Positions 54,125 through 62,195 of a DNA stretch of 64,000 nt are shown here, piece by piece. The first letter of the stretch is position 1. The number at the start of each line of letters is the position of its first letter. This DNA is from Flavobacterium johnsoniae (GTDB lineage: Bacteria; Bacteroidota; Bacteroidia; Flavobacteriales; Flavobacteriaceae): contig NZ_MLFK01000009.1 in NCBI RefSeq assembly GCF_001879205.1, forward strand, positions 62,001 through 126,000. The letters are read 5' to 3'. The translations under genes were made by a program, and so were the position numbers. Under the pieces are notes generated by a model that did not search any database, was not told where the DNA came from, and was given only the letters and a program-made list of their open reading frames with translations.

Positions 54125-57100
54125 TGTTATGTTTTTTTAATTTTATTATTTTATAATATCTAATGAGTAAATCATAAATTATAATTTCTTGTTGATTTTG
54201 ATCAGATTCAAAAAAACGATTAAGAAACATGTGGATATAATTTTCCGTGTCATATCTTATTTTTGCCTCATTAATTTCAGCAATTACACTGTTGTTTTTG
54301 AAAGAACGAATTTCAAAGAAGTCAAAAAAATGATGCTTAAAAGTTTGTTTATCCATCAGAATTTCAATGTTTTTTTTCTTTTCCTGAAAGAATGCTGACA
54401 CTTTTTTATTTACCTGAGATCTATTTGATATCATACCATAATAATAATCTCTCAATTGCTCCAGTATTGTTATTTTCTCATTTAAATTCGTAGAGAAGTC
54501 ATCTAATAAATGATGCACTCCTTGCATTGCAATTATCCATTTTTGCGTTTCCATATCATTTTTTTCGATCCATAATAATACATTCAAAACACAAATAGAG
54601 TCGTAATAGAAAATCTTTTCAGATAAGATCATACCTGTCTTTCCTCCATATCTTTCTATTTCTCTTTCATAAGTATCAATTTGAATTTTATCAATGATAA
54701 AAGAGTTTATTTCTTCCTGAAAACCCTCATTCAGACTGTTTAAAATAGACTCTAAATTTAGCTTGTCAGAAAAAAATCTTATCCTAAAGTGATATCCCGG
54801 ATCCTTGTATCTGATAAAAAAGAAATGATCAAATGCTTTTATTGCAGAAAGTTCTGACAGAATTAAATTTAATTTTTCAAGGATTATTGAATCTGCTTGT
54901 TCGTTTTTGATGTAAATTTTAAAGTATAATGCCTGCTGGCTTGGAAAGACCTTAGTATGGTTAATAGTTTTATTTTCCTTTATGATTTGTCTTATATGAT
55001 CGTTATCCTTTTTTTGTTTCTTTAATTGAGTTATTACCGGTAATATTGGAACATGAATTTCATGTGTTGACCTTCCATATTGATTTTGAATCAATGAATT
55101 TTCGTGATTGAGATTAATAGACTCTTCTAATGTGATGATTTTACCTTTAGTAAGTTCTTCATAAAGAAAATCAACACCAATTTTGGTGTTTAAGTCTAAT
55201 GGAATAAAATTATCTCCTCCAGTACTTAAGGTTACGTATCTTAAAATACGATTTGAAAATATATAGTTTTTTAAAACAGAAACACTCCCTGATTTTGCAA
55301 AGACAGTGGCTGGGTCTATCATCCATCTTTCTTTTGATAATATAAATTCTTCGAGTTGTACTCTGGGTAAATGAGGCTTATTTTTCAGAAAACCCCAATT
55401 CCAGAAGCGGACATAATGATCATCTACTATTTCTCCCAAAAAATTATAAATAGAGCAGGTGAGGAGGGTAGTGTTCTGTGCACAGCTTAGTTTTGGTATT
55501 ATCCTTTTATTTAACTTGTATGAATAAAGAATAATATTTCCATTTTCTATAAATAAATATAAATCATCAAGTGAAAGCTCCACGTCAGTTTGTTTATTAT
55601 TCTGATCATAAATTGGAATGTAATAGTCGTAATGGTTTGGCCTTTGTGAAATGTTGCCTAATCTTGGTTGAGAGAAATGCCTTATTTCGCCATAAACTTC
55701 CTGATCTGATAATTGATTTTTCTCATAAAATGCAATATCAGACATATATTTTTCAATTTCTATGTTATTATACGCAAATCTACCTGCTGTAAATTGTGCA
55801 GTTCCCTTTTTTAAACCACTAATAAAAAAATCATGATTATCATCATCCTTGCGGTGCAGCTGTCCGGAGAAAAGAATACTATGTGATGGTTTATGTTCCA
55901 AGGGTTTTATAAAATCGAAATCAGAAGTTTTTAAGGTAATTGTGCCAGTATTATTCTTTAGATATAGTTCGTATTTATCTAATAAAAATTCATCCCATCT
56001 ACTAAGTTTATAGTCATTAGGTACTGATTTCGTTTCTATTATGATGTCCTCGAGAAGGCTCGACTTAGCTCTTACAGTCAAATTAACAGGATATCCAATC
56101 CCGATTTCAACATCTAAAACTTCCAATAGAGGCATGGGAGTATTGCCATACCTGTTAAGAAATTCGTCTTTAAAATCTTTTAATTTAGTATTTACAGAAA
56201 TCTGGGAATTTATTTTATTGAAAACATTTATTTTTCTTTTAATGCTTTCTTTTATGGAACTGGGTAAATTAAATTCTGTGCTCTGGATTAAATCAATCTG
56301 CAGGGCTGTTTTCTCTTTAGGACAGTAATTTTGTAATAAGGAATCTATTTCAGTAATAATTGTAAGACCTTGTAATGAATCTAGAGGTAAATTTGCTAAT
56401 TCATTACATAGTTTTTCTACCTTTTTTAAAAGCGTAAAGATTTTATTTAGGATTTGGCTATTATTATGTTGCAGAGATTCTAATTGCTGAATTAACTTAT
56501 TTTGAAAATTACTTGTTAGAATATCATATTGAAGATCACCAACAATAAGTTGAGAATCAATTAATTCATTTATGAAATCTTCAATGTCATTATCTTCGAT
56601 GTCATCATCTTTTTTTAATACTAACCGGATATCATTTAGGTTTATTCCTTTTTTGCTTAATTCCAGGATTTCATCCAGAAAATCATTTTGATCCACTTTG
56701 GTCAATGCAAAGTCAAAGCTGTTTACAAGATCTTTTTTTTCAAAATATCGATATTTATTGTTTTTAGCATACAGAGTATTATTACAGTAATAAGTAAGTG
56801 AATCTTTTACAATAGGATCTGTATTTAGTTCTGTAAGTATATTAGAGAGAACTTCGCTATCAATTTTTACACTTCTTTTTTTGTAATTAATTTGAATATT
56901 TTCTTTTGGATTTTCCTTATAATAACCTATAGAAATTCCTGCCGATAAACCAAATGGAGTTGCTCTGTAAGACATTCTCAAAAAGTAGCGTATAAGCGAA
57001 TTAGCAATCTTTTCTCCTTTTTTAGTATACTGTAAAGTATTCTCCTGCGAATATTTTATTGCTTGATTGTAAAGAACAAGTGAATTTAAATATATCGCTT

Positions 57101-57221
57101 CTCTAAAAATGGTATTTTTTTGAAATAAGTTATATATATATTGGCTAGGGTCTTCACTTCTATAAAATGTATTTATAAAATCAATTGAAAAATGTGGTGT
57201 TCTAATTAAAAATTTATTCAT
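54117..57221 (-). CDS. LanB-type lantibiotic dehydratase, full length
   Basis: This 1034-residue protein is the full length for a class I dehydratase. The N-terminal glutamylation part (about 1-720) begins with FYRSEDPSQYIYNLFQ and has RYFLRMSYRATPFGLSAGISIG, which is the conserved TPFG entry. The C-terminal glutamate-elimination domain of the SpaB_C type (about 765-1030) has FFIRYKDPGYHFRIRFF. It glutamylates Ser and Thr using glutamyl-tRNA and eliminates glutamate to give dehydroalanine and dehydrobutyrine. In the described Bacteroidota lanthipeptide (pinensin) pathway the two halves are separate proteins, while here they are fused. Confidence 0.92.
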   Translation of the reverse strand: MNKFLIRTPHFSIDFINTFYRSEDPSQYIYNLFQKNTIFREAIYLNSLVLYNQAIKYSQENTLQYTKKGEKIANSLIRYFLRMSYRATPFGLSAGISIGYYKENPKENIQINYKKRSVKIDSEVLSNILTELNTDPIVKDSLTYYCNNTLYAKNNKYRYFEKKDLVNSFDFALTKVDQNDFLDEILELSKKGINLNDIRLVLKKDDDIEDNDIEDFINELIDSQLIVGDLQYDILTSNFQNKLIQQLESLQHNNSQILNKIFTLLKKVEKLCNELANLPLDSLQGLTIITEIDSLLQNYCPKEKTALQIDLIQSTEFNLPSSIKESIKRKINVFNKINSQISVNTKLKDFKDEFLNRYGNTPMPLLEVLDVEIGIGYPVNLTVRAKSSLLEDIIIETKSVPNDYKLSRWDEFLLDKYELYLKNNTGTITLKTSDFDFIKPLEHKPSHSILFSGQLHRKDDDNHDFFISGLKKGTAQFTAGRFAYNNIEIEKYMSDIAFYEKNQLSDQEVYGEIRHFSQPRLGNISQRPNHYDYYIPIYDQNNKQTDVELSLDDLYLFIENGNIILYSYKLNKRIIPKLSCAQNTTLLTCSIYNFLGEIVDDHYVRFWNWGFLKNKPHLPRVQLEEFILSKERWMIDPATVFAKSGSVSVLKNYIFSNRILRYVTLSTGGDNFIPLDLNTKIGVDFLYEELTKGKIITLEESINLNHENSLIQNQYGRSTHEIHVPILPVITQLKKQKKDNDHIRQIIKENKTINHTKVFPSQQALYFKIYIKNEQADSIILEKLNLILSELSAIKAFDHFFFIRYKDPGYHFRIRFFSDKLNLESILNSLNEGFQEEINSFIIDKIQIDTYEREIERYGGKTGMILSEKIFYYDSICVLNVLLWIEKNDMETQKWIIAMQGVHHLLDDFSTNLNEKITILEQLRDYYYGMISNRSQVNKKVSAFFQEKKKNIEILMDKQTFKHHFFDFFEIRSFKNNSVIAEINEAKIRYDTENYIHMFLNRFFESDQNQQEIIIYDLLIRYYKIIKLKKHNNE

Positions 57222-57223
57222 AA

Positions 57224-58189
57224 TTAAGCTTGAGAAAATATAATTTTATCAATAATAACCCCCGGTTCTTTAAAATTTAATTTTTTTTCTATAATAGATA
57301 AAATTTCATTTTTGGTTGTCTGCTTTTTCGATATTGAATGTAAGTTTTTAAGAATGAGTAGTTTATATATGTCGAAATAATAATGCGTATATGTTTTAAA
57401 GAAATTAAGTATAAGGTTGAAATTGACTTGTTTCTGTATAAATAAAGTCTGTACAGTATTGAATTCTATTAACGCTTGTAATCTTTTACTTTTTGCATTA
57501 CTTGCTCTTAAAATCTCTTTTATTTTTTTATTTTTCAAAAAATATCTTTCTACTTCAGGATACTTCCAAATACACATAAAATAACTTGAACTAAAATTAT
57601 CAACTATAGTTAGAAGTTCATTTTTTGCAAGTTGCCCTCTGAAAAGAGAACTTCCTGATTTTCCATACTTGGATGGAAGAATAAGGTCGTTAGAATAAAC
57701 AAAAATATCTGCAAATAATTCTGCACATTTTTTATACTCCTTTTTTTCCAGGTGCAATTGATGAAGATTAATTACATGATGAATTTTATGTATATGCAAA
57801 ACACGGAACTTTGCAGATAGCAAATCATCAAACTTCACAGTATGATTTATATATCTTTTAGATAAACTATAATTTTTTGTTTTTTTATAATAATAAGCAA
57901 ATGAAGGATATAGGAAGATTTTCCCTAAAATTAATGATTCATTTTTTAAAAAACTCAGAATAGTTTTCGATACTTCTATTATTTCAAGAGCCTGCTCAAA
58001 ATCGGATGCTTTAGAATATAAAATAATTAATTTTTGTGCTTTGATAATATCTCTCAGAGAACTGCATTGTTCTTCGTCATAATGTTTATCTATTTTCTCA
58101 ATTATAGATAACATTGGTTCATCAGTAAGAGAGTTTTTAAATTTAGCCTTTTTAATATTTTGTAATTCTTTTAAAAATTCGTCAGACAT
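57224..58189 (-). CDS. Helical protein of unknown function in the lanthipeptide operon
   Basis: The 321-residue protein has no signal peptide or membrane helix. It is entirely helical with TPR-like spacing (FEQALEIIEVSKTILSFLKN, KEYKKCAELFADIFVY), Lys-rich and AT-rich. It lies between the precursor gene (77 bases) and lanB (2 bases), so it is very probably co-translated with lanB. It could be a leader-binding adaptor or a regulator. The family is not recognised. Confidence 0.6.
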   Translation of the reverse strand: MSDEFLKELQNIKKAKFKNSLTDEPMLSIIEKIDKHYDEEQCSSLRDIIKAQKLIILYSKASDFEQALEIIEVSKTILSFLKNESLILGKIFLYPSFAYYYKKTKNYSLSKRYINHTVKFDDLLSAKFRVLHIHKIHHVINLHQLHLEKKEYKKCAELFADIFVYSNDLILPSKYGKSGSSLFRGQLAKNELLTIVDNFSSSYFMCIWKYPEVERYFLKNKKIKEILRASNAKSKRLQALIEFNTVQTLFIQKQVNFNLILNFFKTYTHYYFDIYKLLILKNLHSISKKQTTKNEILSIIEKKLNFKEPGVIIDKIIFSQA

Positions 58190-58266
58190 ATTTTTGAAAA
58201 TGTATTTAGTAAATGTTACTCTAAATTATAATGTAAGCTGCACCTTTCCAGATGCAGCCCAAATTT

Positions 58267-58452
58267 TTAACAACACATATTAGGCCCTAATGTAAAGCCG
58301 ATACCGTCACATCTGCCTGATACGCAAAGACTATGTGAACATCCATTAATCAATGAGAATGCATATCCTCCTTGTATTGACTTCATGTCTTTTTTATTTA
58401 AAACTGATTGAACAGTTTCCTTACTAATTTTTAATTTCTGATTCTTTTTCAT
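58267..58452 (-). CDS. Class I lanthipeptide precursor (LanA-like, 61 residues)
   Basis: The leader is charged and helical and ends at Gly28-Gly29 (MKSIQGG). The core from Tyr30 has exactly five Cys (38, 43, 48, 60, 61) and five Ser/Thr (33, 39, 41, 45, 53), enough for up to five thioether rings. It ends in Cys-Cys. It is the first gene of the operon with lanB, lanC and a C39 exporter. The leader differs from the other two Gly-Gly peptides of the island, which supports separate tailoring of the two classes. Confidence 0.85.
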   Translation of the reverse strand: MKKNQKLKISKETVQSVLNKKDMKSIQGGYAFSLINGCSHSLCVSGRCDGIGFTLGPNMCC

Positions 58453-58924
58453 GTTTTTGTTTGTTTATTGTTAATAAATAGGATTAAACAATTTTTCAAG
58501 CTTTATCACGTGCACTTGATTTTTTATGAAAAAATGTTAGAGTTCGAAGTAACAGATTTTGTAATTATATTCCTATGTGAATAATCACATTTTTTATGCA
58601 TTATCCTAGATAATGAAAAACACTATTAGATTTTATTTTAAAAAATATACTATTAATTAGAGTTAGTAGTGTTTTTGTAGTGTTTTTTTTAAATGACTTT
58701 GGCAGATATTACCTTTTTAATTTAATAATTAGTTTTGAATCTGTCAACTATGATAATACCATACATGCTGTTAAATTATATAGTAAATAATTGTTATCAT
58801 ATTAAGCATTGGCTCAGATACTTATATTCGTTGTATAAATAAAGAAGGATTTAGGTAATGGTAGGGGATAAATTCACCCAACGGTTTACAATTAATCTTT
58901 ATATTTGATGATAAAATTAAGTAG
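58453..58924. other. 472-base spacer between lanA and the SDR gene
   Basis: This divergent, very AT-rich region must carry the lanthipeptide promoter (minus) and the promoter of the SDR gene (plus; -7 box TATATTTG at 58900-58907). It includes the AACACTAC tandem (58663-58684) and a facing half-copy, AACACTATTAG, at about 58618-58628, so the two copies also form an inverted repeat. No gene is seen. Confidence 0.5.
58663..58684 (-). promoter_or_regulatory. AACACTAC tandem box upstream of lanA
   Basis: On the minus strand AACACTACAAA (58684-58674) is directly followed by AACACTACTAA (58673-58663). It matches the box upstream of the XRE regulator at 46900-46922, about 210-230 bases before the lanA start. 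It is a candidate site for that regulator. Confidence 0.5.
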
Positions 58925-59713
58925 ATGAGCGAAAAAACGAAACCGTATGCCTTAATAACCGGCGCCAGCAAAGGAATTGGAAAATCTATTGCTTCTGAAT
59001 TGGCTAAGCAGGGTTATCCGCTATTGCTCGTTGCAAGAAGTGAAGAGGAATTAAAAGTGCTATCTGAGGATCTTCAGGCTAAATACGGTATTAGTACTGC
59101 TGTTTTATCAATTGATCTTTCGATAAACGATGCATCGCAAATAGTAACCGATTGGGTAAAAACGAATAATTATCCTGTTGGCATTTTAGTTAACAATGCC
59201 GGCTACGGCGTTTGGGGCGATTTTAGTCAGTCTTCTCTAACCGATCAGCTTGGCATGATGCAGCTTAACATGAATGTAGTGGTAGAACTTTCACATTTAT
59301 TAGTACCGATACTTTTGCAGGAAAAACAAGCTTACATTTTAAATATATCGAGTACGGCTGCTTATCAGGCAGTACCAACGCTGGCTGTTTATTCGGCTAC
59401 AAAGGCGTTTGTTTTATCGTTTACGCGTGCCCTGCGTTTCGAACTTGCCCCAACTTCAATTTCCGTAACCTGTTTTAGTCCGGGTCCGGTTGATACTGGT
59501 TTTGCAGCAAGAGCGGGTTTAAATGCTCTAAATAAAATGGCTGAAAAGTTTAATATGCAGCCAGATGAAGTGGCAAAAATGGCAGTAAAAGCCATGTTCA
59601 GCAAAAAATCAGAAGTTATTCCGGGTTTTACAAATATCATTTCGGTTTATGCCAACCGTATACTACCAAAGGGATTTATCGAAAAAACTGCCGCTGGAAT
59701 TTATAAAGTTTAA
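58925..59713 (+). CDS. Short-chain dehydrogenase/reductase (SDR)
   Basis: The 262-residue classical SDR has the cofactor motif ITGASKGIGKSIA (11-23), NNAG at 90-93, Ser in NISSTAAY and the catalytic Tyr156-x-x-x-Lys160 in AVYSATKAF. Basic residue Arg38 after beta-2 (LLVARSEEEL) points to NADP(H). It oxidises or reduces a hydroxyl/carbonyl on an unknown, likely lipid, substrate (DltE/KR-like members are common). A -7 box TATATTTG (58900-58907) lies 18 bases before the ATG. Confidence 0.85.
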   Translation: MSEKTKPYALITGASKGIGKSIASELAKQGYPLLLVARSEEELKVLSEDLQAKYGISTAVLSIDLSINDASQIVTDWVKTNNYPVGILVNNAGYGVWGDFSQSSLTDQLGMMQLNMNVVVELSHLLVPILLQEKQAYILNISSTAAYQAVPTLAVYSATKAFVLSFTRALRFELAPTSISVTCFSPGPVDTGFAARAGLNALNKMAEKFNMQPDEVAKMAVKAMFSKKSEVIPGFTNIISVYANRILPKGFIEKTAAGIYKV

Positions 59714-59744
59714 ATTTTTTTTCAAAAAAAATAAAAAAATATTC

Positions 59745-59773
59745 TTTGCGAAAGAGAATTTATATTACATTTG
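59745..59773 (+). promoter_or_regulatory. Bacteroidota promoter before the poly-Cys ORF
   Basis: TTTG (59745-59748), 17 bases, then TACATTTG (59766-59773) matches the TTTG / TAnnTTTG consensus. Transcription should start near 59780, leaving a leader of about 20 bases before the ATG at 59801. Confidence 0.65.
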
Positions 59774-59800
59774 TTTTAATATCTACTAATTCTATAGAGT

Positions 59801-59890
59801 ATGTCAAATAAAAGAAATACGTTTAATTTTCCTAAAGGTCGAATGCACACAAACATGCGAATGTGTTGTTGCTGTTGTTGCTTTCGCTAA
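59801..59890 (+). CDS. 29-residue peptide ending in six Cys: putative cysteine-responsive leader ORF
   Basis: ATG at 59801 and TAA at 59888-59890. The N-terminal two thirds are basic and polar (MSNKRNTF, FPKGRMHTNMRM), then codons 22-27 are TGT TGT TGC TGT TGT TGC (59864-59881), then Phe-Arg-stop. It stands right behind a good promoter and 52 bases before the next gene. Poly-Cys upstream ORFs are known in mycobacteria as cysteine-responsive attenuators: ribosomes stall on the Cys run when cysteinyl-tRNA is short. The same logic is inferred here; no clear terminator/antiterminator pair was found in the 52-base gap. A metal-binding micro-peptide is the alternative. Confidence 0.65.
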   Translation: MSNKRNTFNFPKGRMHTNMRMCCCCCCFR

Positions 59891-59942
59891 TCTTTAGATA
59901 AAATTCAAACATTATTATTTCATTTATTAAATCTATATTATC

Positions 59943-60749
59943 ATGGTATCTTCTTATAAAACCTTTACCCTTACTAATCAATTAACTGATGAGCAAATTG
60001 CTTTTTTTAACGAATTTGGCTTTATCCATTTCAAAAAATTTATAAATCCGGAAACTGTTTCATCCATCATTGATGCTTCCAAACAAGTGGAGCAAAAATG
60101 GATAGACAATGACCTTCAAAAAGTTAATGGTGTTCCAATTAAATACGGAAAAGATTTAGATGGGTCTCCAATTGTACAGCGTTTTGCTTTTATCAATCAA
60201 CATCATCAAACCTTAAGCGGTCTTTTATTGGATCCAAGATTTAATGGTTTATTGCCATTGGCAGGTGATGGCGCAAGATTAGGAACCGAAGAAAAAGACG
60301 GAATGGTTTTCAATCATTATATCAATGGACCAGAAAGTAAGTTTACTAAGATGGGCTGGCATACAGATGGTTTGAGAGACATTTTTTATGGTGGAAAATT
60401 AAACCCAATGCTCAATGTAGGCATTCACTTAAGTACTTTAAAACCCGAAAACGGCGGTCTTAAAATCATTCCGGGAACACATAAGCAAAGTATTTACCAA
60501 ATGCTTTTCCGTAAAAAATACTTTTTAGATAATAACCCTGATCCACAGGAAGTTTCTATCAATCCGGAAGCAGGAGATTTAACCATTCACGATGGTCGTT
60601 TGTGGCACAGAGTTGCGCAATCATCTATCCGTGGCGAAGAGAGTAGAAGAAGGGTCATTTATATCCCGATTATCGCAGGAAAATATGCTCCCAAAAATGA
60701 GAACAGCCCAACGGTTTTCTATCAACGTTTTGCGGGTATTGTTAAATAA
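59943..60749 (+). CDS. Phytanoyl-CoA dioxygenase (PhyH) family Fe(II)/2-oxoglutarate enzyme
   Basis: The 268-residue protein has the facial triad His140-x-Asp142 in MGWHTDGLRD and His222 in GRLWHRVAQ, and a downstream Arg (SSIRGEESRR) suited to 2-oxoglutarate. It hydroxylates an aliphatic carbon of an unknown substrate. It follows the poly-Cys ORF by 52 bases and precedes a CDP-alcohol phosphatidyltransferase, which suggests a lipid or head-group substrate. Confidence 0.85.
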   Translation: MVSSYKTFTLTNQLTDEQIAFFNEFGFIHFKKFINPETVSSIIDASKQVEQKWIDNDLQKVNGVPIKYGKDLDGSPIVQRFAFINQHHQTLSGLLLDPRFNGLLPLAGDGARLGTEEKDGMVFNHYINGPESKFTKMGWHTDGLRDIFYGGKLNPMLNVGIHLSTLKPENGGLKIIPGTHKQSIYQMLFRKKYFLDNNPDPQEVSINPEAGDLTIHDGRLWHRVAQSSIRGEESRRRVIYIPIIAGKYAPKNENSPTVFYQRFAGIVK

Positions 60750-60750
60750 T

Positions 60751-60903
60751 ATGCTTATTATTATTGCATTTAGTTATCTGGTTAGATCAGGTAAGCTAAA
60801 AAGTACCACCTATTTTTTAAAAAATACGCATAGAAAGGTAAAATTAAAAATTGCAAAACTAGAATTGGTTATACTATCTGGTTTACAAATATTGCGCTAT
60901 TAA
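60751..60903 (+). CDS. Possible 50-residue protein filling the gap before the phosphatidyltransferase gene
   Basis: ATG at 60751, one base after the stop of the dioxygenase gene. The stop TAA (60901-60903) shares its last base with the ATG of the next gene (TAATG). The sequence has a short hydrophobic start (MLIIIAFSYLV), then Lys-rich. The exact fit between two genes is the only support. Composition is like AT-rich spacer DNA, so it may not be translated. Confidence 0.3.
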   Translation: MLIIIAFSYLVRSGKLKSTTYFLKNTHRKVKLKIAKLELVILSGLQILRY

Positions 60904-61589
60904 TGGAAAAAGAAAGACAAGTTGAAGGTCATAGTGCAATTGTACAAAGAACATTTTCTGACCGTAAACGAACTAATATTTTAAAAAGAGCAGAGCAGTC
61001 AACGATTGTATTTTTGCTGCCAAAGGTGCCTGAATTCATTTCGCCAAACTTGCTCACTTTAATAGGGACATTTGGTTCGGGATTGGTTTTTTTAGCTTTT
61101 GTTTTAGGAACTTATGCAGCAAATTGGTATTTGCTTTTAGGTATTATCGGGCTGGCTATAAATTGGTTAGGCGATTCTTTAGACGGAAGATTGGCTTATT
61201 ATAGAAATATTCCACGCCGCTGGTATGGTTTTGCACTCGATATCATTGCCGATTGGATTGGTATTGTACTTATAGGCTTTGGCTACTACATATATGCTGA
61301 AAACGGCACACAAATAGTAGCCTTTGCTTTTGTCGCATTGTATGGCTGGTCTATCATCATCAGCCAGTTGCGCTACAAAATTACAAACGAATACAGTATA
61401 GATTCCGGCTTTGTCGGCCCAACCGAACTTCGGTTTATTATTGCGTTAATTTTAATTTTAGAAGTTTTATTTCAGGGATCAATTGCCTATTTGGCGGGTT
61501 TAATCACTGTTATATTGCTTATAATCAATATTGTTGACAGCGTAAAACTTTTAAAACTGGGCGATTTAAAAGACAAAAACCAAAACTGA
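60903..61589 (+). CDS. CDP-alcohol phosphatidyltransferase family membrane enzyme
   Basis: The 228-residue protein has about five or six membrane helices. The active site GDSLDGRLAYYRNIPRRWYGFALDIIADW follows the family pattern D..DG..A....G...D...D, with Tyr where Arg usually follows the Ala. It swaps CMP on a CDP-linked lipid for an alcohol head group, or the reverse; which one is unknown. It is followed after one base by the GtrA-like gene. Confidence 0.85.
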   Translation: MEKERQVEGHSAIVQRTFSDRKRTNILKRAEQSTIVFLLPKVPEFISPNLLTLIGTFGSGLVFLAFVLGTYAANWYLLLGIIGLAINWLGDSLDGRLAYYRNIPRRWYGFALDIIADWIGIVLIGFGYYIYAENGTQIVAFAFVALYGWSIIISQLRYKITNEYSIDSGFVGPTELRFIIALILILEVLFQGSIAYLAGLITVILLIINIVDSVKLLKLGDLKDKNQN

Positions 61590-61590
61590 T

Positions 61591-62022
61591 ATGTTCAGTA
61601 AAAAATCTGTTTTGACTTTTCTACAAGCGCAAGTGGCGGCATTTTTAGGCGGTATTACCGATTACAGTTTAATGATTCTATTAACAGAAGTATTTAAACT
61701 GCATTTTACCTTTTCTATTCTTATCTCCGGAACCGTTGGCGCCATTATCAATTTCAGCATCAACAGATTTTGGGTATTTAAAAATCAATCTGGTTACAGT
61801 AGTCCCATCAATAGCCAGCTTTTTAAATTTGCGTTGATTGTATTGGGAAGTATTTCCTTAAAATCATTTGGTACACTTGTTTTGCAAAAGGTATTTCAAA
61901 TCGATTATAGAATCGGAAGATTAATCACGGATAGTTTTGTTTCGTATGGATTTAATTACCCGCTAATTAAATATTGGGTTTTTAAGGCAAAAGAGAAACA
62001 GAATGTAGTCGAATCAAATTAG
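61591..62022 (+). CDS. GtrA-like family membrane protein
   Basis: The 143-residue protein has four predicted membrane helices. FLGGITDYSLMILLTEVFKLHFTFSILISGTVGAIINFSINRFWVF is the GtrA core with the conserved Asn-x-x-x-x-Arg-x-W-x-F. Family members help flip polyprenyl-linked sugars across the inner membrane. Start is one base after the phosphatidyltransferase stop, so both are translated together. Confidence 0.85.
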   Translation: MFSKKSVLTFLQAQVAAFLGGITDYSLMILLTEVFKLHFTFSILISGTVGAIINFSINRFWVFKNQSGYSSPINSQLFKFALIVLGSISLKSFGTLVLQKVFQIDYRIGRLITDSFVSYGFNYPLIKYWVFKAKEKQNVVESN

Positions 62023-62023
62023 T

Positions 62024-62041
62024 GTCCCGAAACTTCGGGAC
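62024..62041 (+). terminator. Hairpin after gtrA-like gene
   Basis: GTCCCGAA (62024-62031) pairs with TTCGGGAC (62034-62041); no T-run follows, so it is a weak terminator, perhaps a REP-like element or RNA-stabilising structure. Confidence 0.4.
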
Positions 62042-62073
62042 GGGATCGAGATCACAAACTTTGTAGAAACTAA

Positions 62074-62164
62074 TTCTAACACATAACCAACTCTGTTTGT
62101 TTTAAACAAGTGAAACGCCTTTTTTAAGCGTTCTAAACCTATGTTTCTATGTGTTTAAAATAAT
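62074..62164. repeat. Dispersed intergenic repeat, copy matching 9777-9854
   Basis: It begins TTCTAACACATA and ends TATGTTTCTATGTGTTT followed by AAAATAAT. The ends agree closely with the block at 9777-9854, while the middle varies in length; an inverted core copy is at 9719-9742. Confidence 0.5.
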
Positions 62165-62195
62165 CACACCAAACATTTCTTATAAACATTTCGTC

